From the NCBI RefSeq assembly GCF_005870025.1, contig NZ_VATA01000004.1, positions 186,001 through 250,000 on the forward strand: DNA of 64,000 nt, given 5' to 3'. Source of the DNA: Poseidonocella sp. HB161398. GTDB lineage: Bacteria; Pseudomonadota; Alphaproteobacteria; Rhodobacterales; Rhodobacteraceae. Positions 37,659 through 46,645 of the stretch are shown in pieces. Within the stretch, counting starts at the first letter, position 1. Each line of letters opens with the position of its first letter. The notes under the pieces were generated by a model, which did not search any database, was not told where the DNA came from, and was given only the letters and a program-made list of their open reading frames with translations. Position numbers and translations under genes: made by a program.

Positions 37659-38834
37659 TCACTGCGCGGCCGTGCCGAGCCGCAGCGCTGCGTCAGCGGT
37701 CTCCCGGGCAATCTGGTCCACGCGGCGCACCTCTTCAAGGGTGACGCCGCCCGCCAGCGCGCCGGACCCGGCCAAATCTTCGAGAACGCGCGACACCATG
37801 TCCGCCATTTCGGTGAAGCGGATGCGCCCGGCGATGAAATGGTCGAGCGCGCGTTCCTTGGCGCCGTTGAACGCCGCGCCATGCAGCCCGCCCGCCTGCA
37901 TCACCTCGCGCGCCAGCCGCAGCGCCGGATAGCGCGTCTCGCAGGCCGGGCGGAAGCTCAGGCTGCCGAGCTTGACGAAATCCAGCCGCTCGACCGGCAG
38001 CGGCCGCCGCTCGGGCCAGTGGAGCGCGTAGCCGATCGCGTGGCGCATGTCGGGCGCGCCCAGATGCGCGAGGATGCCGCCGTCGCTATGGGCCACCATC
38101 GCGTGGATGATGCTCTCGGGATGGACGACCGCCTCGATCTTCTCCGGGGCGATGCCGAAGAATTCCTTCGTCTCGATCAGCTCCAGCGCCTTGTTGAACA
38201 TCGAGGCGCTGTCGATGGTGATGCGCTGGCCCATGTCCCAGTTCGGGTGGCTCGAGGCCTCCGCCAGCGTCGCCTCGGCCAGCCGCTCCAGCGGCCAGTC
38301 GCGGAAGGCGCCGCCCGAGGCAGTGATGATCACCCGCTCGACGCTGTCGAGCCCCTCGCCCGCCAGCGCCTGGAAGACCGCCGAATGCTCGCTGTCGACC
38401 GGCAGGATGGTGGCGCCGTGGCGCCGCGCAGTCTCGAGCAGAAGGGGCCCGGCGCAGACCAGGCTCTCCTTGTTGGCCAGCGCCAGCGTCGTGCCGTGGC
38501 GCAGCGCGCGCAGCCCCGGCGGCAGCCCTGCGGCGCCGATGATCGCCGACATGATCCAGTCGGCGGGCCGGTCCGCGGCCTCGAGCAGCGCCTCCGACCC
38601 GGCCGCGGCCGCGACGCCGCTGCCCTCGAGCGCGGCGCGCAGCTCGGCCAGGCGCTCGGGATAGGCGGTGACGGCGATCTCGGGACGGAATTCGCGCGCC
38701 AGCCGGGCGAGCTTGGCGATATTGCCGCCGCCGGTCAGCGCGACCACGCGGTAGCCGTCGCGGTCGCGGCGGATCAGGTCGAGCGTGCTGTCGCCGATCG
38801 AGCCGGTCGCGCCGAAGATGGAGACCCTGCGCAT
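37659..38834 (-). CDS. dxr: 1-deoxy-D-xylulose 5-phosphate reductoisomerase
   Basis: Dxr (IspC) converts DXP to MEP with NADPH, the committed step of the isoprenoid pathway whose later enzyme IspG is at 2.4 kb. It opens with the NADPH-binding G-A-T-G-S-I-G. The metal-binding D-S-E-H-S-A-V-F-Q and the substrate loop around A-S-G-G-A-F-R-D-W are intact. It has 391 residues and starts 3 bases past the cdsA stop. Confidence 0.97.
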   Translation of the reverse strand: MRRVSIFGATGSIGDSTLDLIRRDRDGYRVVALTGGGNIAKLARLAREFRPEIAVTAYPERLAELRAALEGSGVAAAAGSEALLEAADRPADWIMSAIIGAAGLPPGLRALRHGTTLALANKESLVCAGPLLLETARRHGATILPVDSEHSAVFQALAGEGLDSVERVIITASGGAFRDWPLERLAEATLAEASSHPNWDMGQRITIDSASMFNKALELIETKEFFGIAPEKIEAVVHPESIIHAMVAHSDGGILAHLGAPDMRHAIGYALHWPERRPLPVERLDFVKLGSLSFRPACETRYPALRLAREVMQAGGLHGAAFNGAKERALDHFIAGRIRFTEMADMVSRVLEDLAGSGALAGGVTLEEVRRVDQIARETADAALRLGTAAQ

Positions 38835-38837
38835 CGC

Positions 38838-39641
38838 TCAGCCCCAGGGAGAGGGCGGGAAGCCCACCACCTGCTCGACCATCAGGAAGAGGACGGTGGC
38901 GCCCAGCATGCCGTCGAAGCGGTCGAAGAGCCCGCCATGGCCCGGGATCAGGTTGGAGCTGTCCTTGACCCCGGCGCGCCGCTTCAGCGCGCTCTCGGCG
39001 ATGTCGCCGAGCTGGGAGGCCATGGAGAGGCCGATCGACAGGCCGATCACCTCGCTGCCGCCATGCAGCAGCGCAATCGCGCCCCAGCCGACGAGACCGG
39101 CGCCGATCCAGCCCGCCACCGTGCCGGACCAGGTCTTCTTCGGGCTGATCTTCGGCCAGAATTTCGGCCCGCCGATCAGCCGGCCGGCGAAATAGCCGCA
39201 GACATCCGTGACCACGACGACGAGGATCAGCCAGGTCATCCAGGCCGCGCCGAAATCGCCGCGCACATGCACGAGCCCGAAGCCCGCCAGCAGCATCAGC
39301 ACGGAGAAGATCGCGAAGGACATCTTGCGCAGCCCCGGCCGCGAGATGCCGACGAAGGCCGGCAGGATCAGGAAGGGCACGCCCCAGCCCTCGGGCAGGA
39401 GCATCGCGAAGAGGCAGGAGACGCCGGCCACCGCCGCCAGCAGCACCGGCTCGCGCGAGCCGCACATCCGCGCCAGTTCCCAGACCATCAGCCCGACCGC
39501 CGCGGCCACGGCCACGGCCAGCACGACGCCGCCAATGGCGACGACGGCGATGCCGGTCCCGGCCATCACCACGGCCGAGATCGTCCTCGGCCCCAGATCG
39601 GTGAGCTTCGAGCCCGGCCGCGGCGCGGCCGGCTCCGTCAT
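38838..39641 (-). CDS. cdsA: Phosphatidate cytidylyltransferase CdsA
   Basis: CdsA makes CDP-diacylglycerol, the precursor of all phospholipids, at the inner membrane. The 267-residue protein has several hydrophobic helices and the C-terminal CDS signature S-x-x-K-R-x-x-G-V-K-D-S-S-N-L-I-P-G-H-G-G. Its ATG overlaps the uppS stop as ATGA. Confidence 0.95.
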   Translation of the reverse strand: MTEPAAPRPGSKLTDLGPRTISAVVMAGTGIAVVAIGGVVLAVAVAAAVGLMVWELARMCGSREPVLLAAVAGVSCLFAMLLPEGWGVPFLILPAFVGISRPGLRKMSFAIFSVLMLLAGFGLVHVRGDFGAAWMTWLILVVVVTDVCGYFAGRLIGGPKFWPKISPKKTWSGTVAGWIGAGLVGWGAIALLHGGSEVIGLSIGLSMASQLGDIAESALKRRAGVKDSSNLIPGHGGLFDRFDGMLGATVLFLMVEQVVGFPPSPWG

Positions 39642-40363
39642 GTCAGCACAGCGCCGAAGCGGCGCTCTCGCGAGCCGAAATTCGCCAGGATCCGCGCCAG
39701 CTCGTTGCGGCCGAAATCGGGCCAGTAGACCGGCGTGAACTCGAATTCGGAATAGGCCGACTGCCAGAGCAGGAAATTCGAGATCCGCGTCTCGCCCGAG
39801 GTGCGGATCACCAGGTCGGGATCCGGCAGGTCGGCGGTATCGAGATAGGGCCGCAGGCTGTCGGCGTCGAGATTGGCCTCGGGCAGCTTGCCCGAGGCGA
39901 CATCGGCCGCCATCCGCGCCGCCGCGCGGCTGAGCTCGTCGCGGGCGCCGTAGTTCAGCGCCACGGTCAGGTTCAGCGTCTCGTTGCGCGCCGTCGCCTG
40001 CTCCAGCTCGCCCATCATGCGGCGCAGCTTGGAATTGAGCGGGCGGCGGTCGCCGATGAAGCGCACGCGCACGCCCTGGCGCACCAGCTCTGCAGTCTCG
40101 GACCGGATGAACTGCCGGAACAGCGCCATCAGCCCGGCCACCTCGGAGGGCGCGCGCTTCCAGTTCTCGGTCGAGAAGGCATAGAGCGTCAGATAGCGGA
40201 CCCCGTAATCCGGGCAGGCCTCGACCACCTCGCGCACGCGGCGCGCGCCTATCTTGTGCCCGTGAAGCCGCGGCTTCCCCCGGCCCTTGGCCCAGCGGCC
40301 GTTGCCGTCCATGATGATGGCGACATGTGCCGCGGGGGAAGCTGAGGAATCTTTTGCCGCCAA
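39638..40363 (-). CDS. uppS: Undecaprenyl diphosphate synthase UppS
   Basis: UppS (IspU) extends farnesyl diphosphate to the C55 carrier used for peptidoglycan and lipopolysaccharide. The catalytic Asp19 lies in I-I-M-D-G-N-G-R-W-A. The G-H motif (H-G-H-K-I-G-A-R-R) and the C-terminal R-T-S-G-E-T-R-I-S-N-F are present. Translation begins at a rare TTG (40363) with GAGGA 4-5 bases upstream, giving 241 residues. It is coupled to cdsA by a 4-base overlap. Confidence 0.95.
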   Translation of the reverse strand: MAAKDSSASPAAHVAIIMDGNGRWAKGRGKPRLHGHKIGARRVREVVEACPDYGVRYLTLYAFSTENWKRAPSEVAGLMALFRQFIRSETAELVRQGVRVRFIGDRRPLNSKLRRMMGELEQATARNETLNLTVALNYGARDELSRAAARMAADVASGKLPEANLDADSLRPYLDTADLPDPDLVIRTSGETRISNFLLWQSAYSEFEFTPVYWPDFGRNELARILANFGSRERRFGAVLT

Positions 40364-40456
40364 TGTATCCTCGTGAGATGGCTGAACATACGCGCCGCTA
40401 CCGGCAATACAGACGCCCCCCAGCCTAAAATCGCGGGGAACGCCAGCAGATGAGGT

Positions 40457-41026
40457 TCACACCTGCATGATCTCAGCTTGCTTGGCTTCGAGCACCTTGT
40501 CCACATTCGCGATGGCGCCGTCGGTCAATTCCTGGATCTCGTCCGCCCAGATCTTCTGGTCGTCTTCGCTCATCCCGGCGGCTTTCGCCTTCTTGATCTG
40601 GTCCATCCCGTCGCGGCGCACATTGCGAATCGCGACGCGCGCATGCTCGGCATATTGCGCGGCGACGCGGGTCAGCTGGGTGCGGCGCTCTTCGTTCAGC
40701 TCGGGGATCGGCAGGCGGATGATGGTGCCGTCGACCACCGGGTTGATGCCCAGCCCGCTCTCGCGGATCGCCTTCTCGGCCTTGCCGACCAGCGACTTGT
40801 CCCAGATGTTGATGGTCAGCATGCGCGGCTCGGGCACGTTCACCGTGCCGATCTGGTTGATCGGCGTGGAGGCGCCATAGGCATCGACATGGATCGGATC
40901 GACCATGGTGGCAGCGGCGCGGCCGGTGCGCAGCGACTGGAATTCGTGCCTCAGCGCGGTCATGGCACCGTCCATCCGCCGTTGCAGGTCGTCCAGGTCA
41001 ATCTCTAGGTCGTCTTCGGTAGACAT
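40457..41026 (-). CDS. frr: Ribosome recycling factor
   Basis: Frr, with EF-G, splits post-termination ribosomes. The 189-residue protein carries the tRNA-mimic helices: L-R-T-G-R-A in the first and R-x-x-R-R-D-G-M in the last. The ATG at 41026 is used, with M-S-T-E-D-D-L-E-I as the N-terminus. The frame is open 22 codons further upstream but has no ribosome site there. Confidence 0.96.
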   Translation of the reverse strand: MSTEDDLEIDLDDLQRRMDGAMTALRHEFQSLRTGRAAATMVDPIHVDAYGASTPINQIGTVNVPEPRMLTINIWDKSLVGKAEKAIRESGLGINPVVDGTIIRLPIPELNEERRTQLTRVAAQYAEHARVAIRNVRRDGMDQIKKAKAAGMSEDDQKIWADEIQELTDGAIANVDKVLEAKQAEIMQV

Positions 41027-41139
41027 CAGCGAGCAGCCTCTTGTTTCTGTCCTTGCCGGCTCTGACCGTGGCATCGGGAACCGGGATTTCATTGGGGCGT
41101 GGCCGTCCGGGCAGCGGGGTCCGGCAGAAGTTTATACGC

Positions 41140-41877
41140 CTAACCATGCACTCTTGTATAGGTCCCCTCGCCCCGCAAGATGCCGCAGAACCCGCCCGGC
41201 TCGTCCAGCGAGAAGACGATGATCGGCTTGTTGTTGTCGCGTGCCAGCGCGATCGCCGAGGCGTCCATCACCTTGAGATTCTTGGCCAGGACCTCGTCAT
41301 AGGTGACGCTGTCGTAGCGGCGCGCATCGGGGTTCTGGCGCGGGTCCTTGTCGTAGACGCCGTCGGTGCCGTTCTTGCCCATGAAGATCGCCTCGCAGCC
41401 CATTTCGTTGGCCCGCAGCGTCGCCGCCGTGTCGGTCGTGAAATAGGGGTTGCCGGTGCCCGCGGCGAAGATGCAGACGCGCTTCTTCTCCAGGTGGCGC
41501 ACGGCGCGGCGGCGGATATAGGGCTCGGCCACCTCGTCCATCCGGATCGCGGTGATCACGCGGGTGTGGATGTTGTGCGCCTCCAGCGCGGACTGCATCG
41601 CCAGCGCGTTCATCACGGTGGCCAGCATCCCCATGTAATCGGCGGTTGTCCGCTCCATGCCCTGGGCGGAGCCCTGCAGGCCGCGGAAGATGTTGCCGCC
41701 GCCGATCACCATGCAGACCTCGACGCCGAGCGCGTGCACGCGCTGCACCTCGGAGGCGATCCGCTCCACCGTGGGCGGATTCAGGCCGAAGCCCGCGTCC
41801 CCCATCAGTGCTTCGCCGGAAATCTTCAGCAATACCCGCTTGAACGTCACCGGCGTCGCTGCTTTCTCGTCTCCCAT
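41140..41877 (-). CDS. pyrH: Uridylate kinase PyrH
   Basis: PyrH phosphorylates UMP to UDP and heads this twelve-gene cluster. The 245 residues show [12 protein letters not shown], the G-G-G-N-I-F-R-G loop and D[11 protein letters not shown]. I start at ATG 41877 (M-G-D-E-K-A-A-T), which gives the usual length. The start region faces miaA, which diverges from it. Confidence 0.96.
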   Translation of the reverse strand: MGDEKAATPVTFKRVLLKISGEALMGDAGFGLNPPTVERIASEVQRVHALGVEVCMVIGGGNIFRGLQGSAQGMERTTADYMGMLATVMNALAMQSALEAHNIHTRVITAIRMDEVAEPYIRRRAVRHLEKKRVCIFAAGTGNPYFTTDTAATLRANEMGCEAIFMGKNGTDGVYDKDPRQNPDARRYDSVTYDEVLAKNLKVMDASAIALARDNNKPIIVFSLDEPGGFCGILRGEGTYTRVHG

Positions 41878-41984
41878 GGCACAGTCTTCCTCGAACTCAA
41901 ATTCTGCGTGGCCACTTAGTCCGAATCCGCGACGTGGCACAACCTCGCTCTGGCGCGCAGGGCGCCGCGCAGGGACCCGGCGGC

Positions 41985-42866
41985 ATGTCTAGCCGCCTGC
42001 CCGACACCGATCCCGCAAAGGTTGTGCTGCTTTCGGGCTGCACCGCGTCCGGGAAATCCGCCCTCGCGCTCGATCTCGCCGAACGGCAGGGCCGCGAGGT
42101 GGTCAATGCCGACGCGCTGCAGGTCTATGACGGCTGGCGGATCCTCACCGCGCGCCCCTCGGATGACGAGCTTTTGCGGGCGCCCCACAGGCTTTACGGC
42201 CATGTCGGGCACCGCCGCGCCTATTCGGTCGGGGACTGGCTGCGCGATGTCGCGCCGCTGCTCGCGCGCCGTCCCGCCCCGGTGATTGTCGGCGGCACCG
42301 GGCTCTACTTCCAGGCGATGCTGAAGGGGCTGGCCGACATCCCCGCGACCGATCCCGGGGTGCGCGCGGAGGCCAATGCGCGGCTTGCCGCCGACGGGCT
42401 GGAGGCGATGGTCGCAGAGCTCGATCCGCAGACCGCCGGGCGCATCGACCTGCGCAATCCCGCCCGGGTGCAGCGCGCCTGGGAGGTCCGCCGCCAGACC
42501 GGCCGCGGCCTCGCCTCCTGGCAGGACGAGACCGGCCCGGCGCTGCTCCCGGCCGGGGAAGCCGCATTCTTCCGGGTGGAGATCGGCCGCGACACGCTGA
42601 ACGCCCGGATCGACCGCCGCTTCGACGCGATGCTCGAGGCCGGCGGATGGGACGAAGCGCGGCGAATGGAGCCCGGCTGGGACCCCGATCTGCAATCCTC
42701 GCGCGCCATCGGCGCCCCAGAGCTCATTGCCGCGATAAGAGGCATGATGCCCGAAGCTGAGGCAGTTGACGCAGCCAAGCTGGCAACCCGCCAGTATGCC
42801 AAGCGCCAGAGGACGTGGATGCGCAGCAAGATGGCGGGCTGGGAACCGATTCCCGCCAAAAATTAG
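41985..42866 (+). CDS. miaA: tRNA dimethylallyltransferase MiaA
   Basis: MiaA adds a dimethylallyl group to A37 of tRNAs reading U-starting codons. The P-loop G-C-T-A-S-G-K-S is at residues 18-25. [10 protein letters not shown] and G-G-T-G-L-Y-F are family motifs. The ATG at 41985 gives 293 residues; a GTG 17 codons earlier is possible but without a site. It consumes dimethylallyl diphosphate made by the MEP pathway. Confidence 0.95.
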   Translation: MSSRLPDTDPAKVVLLSGCTASGKSALALDLAERQGREVVNADALQVYDGWRILTARPSDDELLRAPHRLYGHVGHRRAYSVGDWLRDVAPLLARRPAPVIVGGTGLYFQAMLKGLADIPATDPGVRAEANARLAADGLEAMVAELDPQTAGRIDLRNPARVQRAWEVRRQTGRGLASWQDETGPALLPAGEAAFFRVEIGRDTLNARIDRRFDAMLEAGGWDEARRMEPGWDPDLQSSRAIGAPELIAAIRGMMPEAEAVDAAKLATRQYAKRQRTWMRSKMAGWEPIPAKN

Positions 42867-42991
42867 GAGTTTCTTTACCAGTTGGGCATGTTATCGCAGC
42901 CGGGAGGCCGTCTTCGCGGGTCGAGGCGATCCGGCCTTGGCCGAATCTGTCCCGGTTCTCTAGTATCCTGCTAAGTTGCGAGGGAGATCCC

Positions 42992-43516
42992 ATGTTTGAC
43001 GCGCAGTACAACGAAAACGTATCCCACCCGCTCATCGTGGTGCCGCTGTCCCAGCTGGCCCGGGCCGGCGGATTCGGGCTCGGCGCGGAACGCAGCTACA
43101 TGGCGCCGGTCCTGTTCTGGATCGCCCATGGGCAGGGACGGCTGAGCGTCGACGGCGAACTGCGCGGCTTCACCGGCCATAACGCGATCTTCCTGCCCGC
43201 CAACCTGTCCCACGGGATCGAGATCTCGCCGCGCTGCCAGGGCACGGCGGTGTTCTTCGCCGAGAAATGCATGCTGCCCTTCCCGCAGCAGCAGCTGCAT
43301 CTGCGGATGCAGGGCGTGCAGGTGCAGTCGGAGATGAACGCGCTGATCGAGGATCTGCGCCATGAATCCTCCAGCGACAGCCCCGACCGCGACCTGATGC
43401 TGTTCCACCGCGCGGCGCTGATGCTGCTCTGGCTCGCCCGCCAGACCGGCCGCCCCCATGTCCCGAGCGCGCAGGCCTCCGACATGCTGCGCGCCATCGC
43501 CCAGCCCAAGCGCTGA
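42992..43516 (+). CDS. Cupin-type protein resembling an AraC ligand-binding domain without HTH
   Basis: A 174-residue protein. The first half reads as an AraC-type N-terminal cupin (V-L-F-W-I-A-H-G-Q-G, F-x-G-H-N-A-I-F-L-P-A-N, S-H-G-I-E-I); the second half is helical. There is no C-terminal helix-turn-helix, so it is either a sensor partner or a non-DNA-binding relative. AGGGAG lies 6 bases before the ATG. The 125-base gap after miaA probably holds its promoter. Confidence 0.7.
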   Translation: MFDAQYNENVSHPLIVVPLSQLARAGGFGLGAERSYMAPVLFWIAHGQGRLSVDGELRGFTGHNAIFLPANLSHGIEISPRCQGTAVFFAEKCMLPFPQQQLHLRMQGVQVQSEMNALIEDLRHESSSDSPDRDLMLFHRAALMLLWLARQTGRPHVPSAQASDMLRAIAQPKR

Positions 43517-43685
43517 GCCCCCCTTCCGCGCAGTCGCGTTTCCAGAATTGCCCTTGCCGCATCGCGGCTTCCGTCCCATCTTCGGATACGGACCCGGCAG
43601 TCGGTCCGGCGCGGAGCCGCCCCCGGGCGCCCTTCCCGCGCTGCCCATGCTGCCGCCGTGACAGCCGCGCCCGAAGGAAGCCCCG

Positions 43686-45320
43686 ATGAGCCAATCCCGC
43701 CGCCCCGCCGCCCTGCCCCGTTCCCTGCTTGGCGAACTCGGCCGCGACTGGCGGACGGGCGGCATGGACCGCCGCGAATTCCTCGCCCGCGCCACCGCGC
43801 TTGGCGTCTCGGCCGCGGCCCTTGGCGCGCCCGGCCCCGGACGCGCGCAGGAGGCGCCGGGCAGCGGCCTGCGGATCCAGATGCGCGTGCTGCCGCAGGG
43901 CGACCCCCGGCTCTGGGACTTCACCGAGAAGTACAATGCCTGCGCCGGGCTCCTCGACACGCTGGTCCATGCCGATCCGGACGGGCGGCTCTCGGGGCGG
44001 CTGCTCGAGTCCTGGGAGACCGCGGAGGATGCCGCCTCCTGCACGCTGCATCTGCGCCCGGACGTGACCTGGTCGAATGGCGACGCCTTCACCGCCGAGG
44101 ACGTGCTGGCGAATTTCGAGGGCTGGTGCGACAGCCGCCTGGCGGGCAATTCCATGGCCTCGCGCCTGGCCTCGCTGGTCGATCCGGGAACCGGCGGGCT
44201 GCGCGCGGGCGCGGTCAGCATCGTCGATCCGCTGACGGTGCGGCTGGAGCTCGGCTTTCCCGACATCACTTTGCTGCCCGGGCTCTCCGACTATCCCGCC
44301 GTGGTGATGCACCGCTCCGCCATCGGCGAGGACCCGCTGGAGCGGCAGATCGGCACCGGCGCCTACCGCATTGCCGAATACAGCCCCGGCGCGCGCGCCG
44401 TGCTGGAGCGCGACCCGGCGCGCAGCCCCTGGCGGCCGGGCCGCGTCGACCGGATCGAATTCGTCGATCTCGGCCCCGATCCCGCGGCAGTGGCGGCGGC
44501 GGCCGAGGCCGGGCAGATCGACGTGACCTACGACACGATCGGCGCCTATGTCTCGGTGCTCGACGGGATCGGCTGGACCCGCTCGGAGATCGACACCTCT
44601 GCGACCATCGTGCTGCGCGCCAGCCAGACCCATGAGATGGGCGGCTTCCGCCCCTATGGCGACCTGCGCGTGCGCCAGGCGCTGCAGCTGGCGGTCGACA
44701 ACCAGGTGCTGCTGGAGCTCGGCTATGACGGCCGCGGGACGGTGGCGGAGAATCACCATGTCTCGCCGCTGCACCCCGCCTATGCCCGCATAGCCCCGCC
44801 GCGCCAGGACGTGGCGGCCGCGCAGCGGCTGATGGACGAGGCCGGGCTGCTGGAATACGAGCACGAGCTGGTCTCGATCGACGACGACTGGCGCCGCTTC
44901 ACCACCGACGTGATGGCCGCGCAGCTGCGCGATGCCGGGTTCAAGGTGAAGCGGGTCATCCTGCCCGCCTCCGAGTACAATGCCGGCTGGAAGGACTTCG
45001 CCTTCTCCTCGACCAACTGGAACGCGCGCGAGCTTGGCGTTCAGGTGCTGGATCTGGCCTACCGCTCGGGCGCGGCCTGGAACGAGACCGGCTTTGCCGA
45101 TCCGGAATTCGACGCGCTGCTCGACCGCGCCAAGGGGCTGCCCGGCGTCGAGGAGCGGCGCGAAGTGATGGCCGGGCTGCAGCAGAAGCTGCGCGACCAG
45201 GCGGTGATCGTGCAACCCTACTGGCGGCGGCTGATGCGCCACTACCGGCCCGGCGTCACCGGGGCGGAGCGCACGCACAAGGACATGATCGACCTGCACG
45301 AGCTGGCGCGGGCGGGCTGA
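43686..45320 (+). CDS. Family 5 solute-binding protein of a peptide/nickel-type ABC transporter
   Basis: A 544-residue periplasmic binding protein. A Tat-type signal lies after a 25-residue cytoplasmic lead (D-R-R-E-F-L-A-R-A-T-A-L-G-V-S-A-A-A). The SBP_bac_5 motifs include W-S-N-G-D-A-F-T-A-E-D-V, I-G-T-G-A-Y-R and R-V-R-Q-A-L-Q-L-A-V-D. No permease or ATPase genes are adjacent, so it is an orphan that must work with a system encoded elsewhere. The substrate is unknown. Its stop is 9 bases from the convergent hydratase gene. Confidence 0.9.
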   Translation: MSQSRRPAALPRSLLGELGRDWRTGGMDRREFLARATALGVSAAALGAPGPGRAQEAPGSGLRIQMRVLPQGDPRLWDFTEKYNACAGLLDTLVHADPDGRLSGRLLESWETAEDAASCTLHLRPDVTWSNGDAFTAEDVLANFEGWCDSRLAGNSMASRLASLVDPGTGGLRAGAVSIVDPLTVRLELGFPDITLLPGLSDYPAVVMHRSAIGEDPLERQIGTGAYRIAEYSPGARAVLERDPARSPWRPGRVDRIEFVDLGPDPAAVAAAAEAGQIDVTYDTIGAYVSVLDGIGWTRSEIDTSATIVLRASQTHEMGGFRPYGDLRVRQALQLAVDNQVLLELGYDGRGTVAENHHVSPLHPAYARIAPPRQDVAAAQRLMDEAGLLEYEHELVSIDDDWRRFTTDVMAAQLRDAGFKVKRVILPASEYNAGWKDFAFSSTNWNARELGVQVLDLAYRSGAAWNETGFADPEFDALLDRAKGLPGVEERREVMAGLQQKLRDQAVIVQPYWRRLMRHYRPGVTGAERTHKDMIDLHELARAG

Positions 45321-45334
45321 GACGCGGGCTCAGC
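45316..45334. terminator. Hairpin across two convergent stop codons
   Basis: GCTGAG (45316-45321) and CTCAGC (45329-45334) form a short stem that includes the stop codon of the binding-protein gene and reaches the last codons of the hydratase gene. There is no U run. It is a weak candidate for a bidirectional transcript end. Confidence 0.25.
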
Positions 45335-46106
45335 GGCCCTCGAATTTCGCCGGGCGCTTCTCGAGGAAGGCCATGACGCCCTCGGTGAAGTCGCGGGTCC
45401 GGCCGCATTCGCCCTGCAGATGCGCCTCCAGCCGGAACTGCGCGTCGAGCCCGTTCTCGTAGCTCTGGCGCAGCGCCTGCTTCATCCGTGCATAGGCCTC
45501 GGTCGGCCCGTCGGCGAGCTGGCGCGCGCGCGCCTTCCAGGCGTCCTCGAACCCGGCATCGGGCACGGCCTGCCAGATCATCCCCCAGGCCTCGGCCTGG
45601 CAGGCACTGACCGGCTCGGCGAAAAGCATCGCCCCCATCGCCTTGGCGACGCCGACCTGGCGGGGCAGCCAGTAGGTGCCGCCTGCATCCGGGATCAGCC
45701 CGATCCGCGAGAAGGCCTGGACGAAGACCGCCCGCTCGGCCGCGATCACGACGTCCGCGGCCAGCGCCAGGTTGGCGCCTGCGCCCGCCGCAGCGCCATT
45801 GACCGCGGCGATCACCGGCAGGCGGCTGTCGTGGATGGCGCGCAGGAGCGGCTCGTACTCGTCGCGCAGCGTGCGCTCGACCTCCAGATTGGCGGCATTG
45901 CCGCGATCGGCCAGGTCCTGGCCCGCGCAGAAGGCGTCGCCCGCCCCGGTCATCACAATCACCCGCGCCGCGCGCTCCGCCGCTTTCAGCGCATGCAGCA
46001 GCTCCACCCGCATCCGGGTGTTCAGCGCGTTCTTGCGCTCCGGCCGGTCGAGGCGGATCACCGCCACCCCTTCGGCCAAGTCCAGCGCGATCGTCTCGTA
46101 GTCCAT
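45330..46106 (-). CDS. Enoyl-CoA hydratase/isomerase, PaaG-like
   Basis: A 258-residue crotonase-fold enzyme. The oxyanion-hole residues lie in A-F-C-A-G-Q-D-L-A-D and N-G-A-A-A-G-A-G. The active-site segment reads I-G-L-I-P-D-A-G-G-T-Y-W-L-P, with Asp where hydratases carry catalytic Glu. That pattern is shared with PaaG, the epoxy-phenylacetyl-CoA isomerase. No other paa genes are in the window, so the substrate is uncertain. It is transcribed after ccmH. Confidence 0.88.
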   Translation of the reverse strand: MDYETIALDLAEGVAVIRLDRPERKNALNTRMRVELLHALKAAERAARVIVMTGAGDAFCAGQDLADRGNAANLEVERTLRDEYEPLLRAIHDSRLPVIAAVNGAAAGAGANLALAADVVIAAERAVFVQAFSRIGLIPDAGGTYWLPRQVGVAKAMGAMLFAEPVSACQAEAWGMIWQAVPDAGFEDAWKARARQLADGPTEAYARMKQALRQSYENGLDAQFRLEAHLQGECGRTRDFTEGVMAFLEKRPAKFEGR

Positions 46107-46175
46107 GGCGTCCTCCCCGGATGTCCCGCGGGCCAGATTAGCCGGGCTTCGCCGGATGGAAAGCGCTACGCCCCG

Positions 46176-46640
46176 TCACGCGGATCCGTCGTCGAGGATC
46201 GCCTTCAGCCGCGCCGCCTCGTCCTCGCTGAGCCGCTCGGCGGGCGCCTCGCGCGACAGCCGGTTGCGGCGCTGGTAGCCGATGCCGATGCCGATGCCCG
46301 CAAGCAGCAGCACCGGCCCCGCCACCCAGAGGATCAGGTTGGCGCCTGTCAGCGTCGGTTTCAGCAGCACGTATTCGCCGTAGCGGTCGACGACGAAGTC
46401 GATCACCTCGGCATCGCTGTCGCCCTCGACCAGCCGCTCGCGCACCAGGAGCCGCAGGTCGCGGGCCAGCCCGGCATTCGACTCGTCGATGCTCTCGTTG
46501 CGGCAGACCAGGCAGCGCAGCTCCTTCGACAGCTCGCGGGCGCGCGATTCAAGCGCCGGGTCGGAGAGCATCTCGTCGGGCTGCACGGCGAAGGCCGGCA
46601 GCGCCAGGACCAGCATCAGGGCGGCAAGGATCAGGCGCAT
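46176..46640 (-). CDS. ccmH: Cytochrome c maturation protein CcmH
   Basis: CcmH helps reduce apocytochrome c and present it to CcmF in the periplasm. The 154 residues comprise a signal sequence, the L-R-C-L-V-C-R-N-E redox motif, a helix bundle, and a C-terminal membrane anchor (I-L-W-V-A-G-P-V-L-L-L-A-G-I-G-I). It starts 5 bases past the ccmF stop, so the two are co-expressed. Confidence 0.94.
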   Translation of the reverse strand: MRLILAALMLVLALPAFAVQPDEMLSDPALESRARELSKELRCLVCRNESIDESNAGLARDLRLLVRERLVEGDSDAEVIDFVVDRYGEYVLLKPTLTGANLILWVAGPVLLLAGIGIGIGYQRRNRLSREAPAERLSEDEAARLKAILDDGSA

Positions 46641-46645
46641 CGCCG

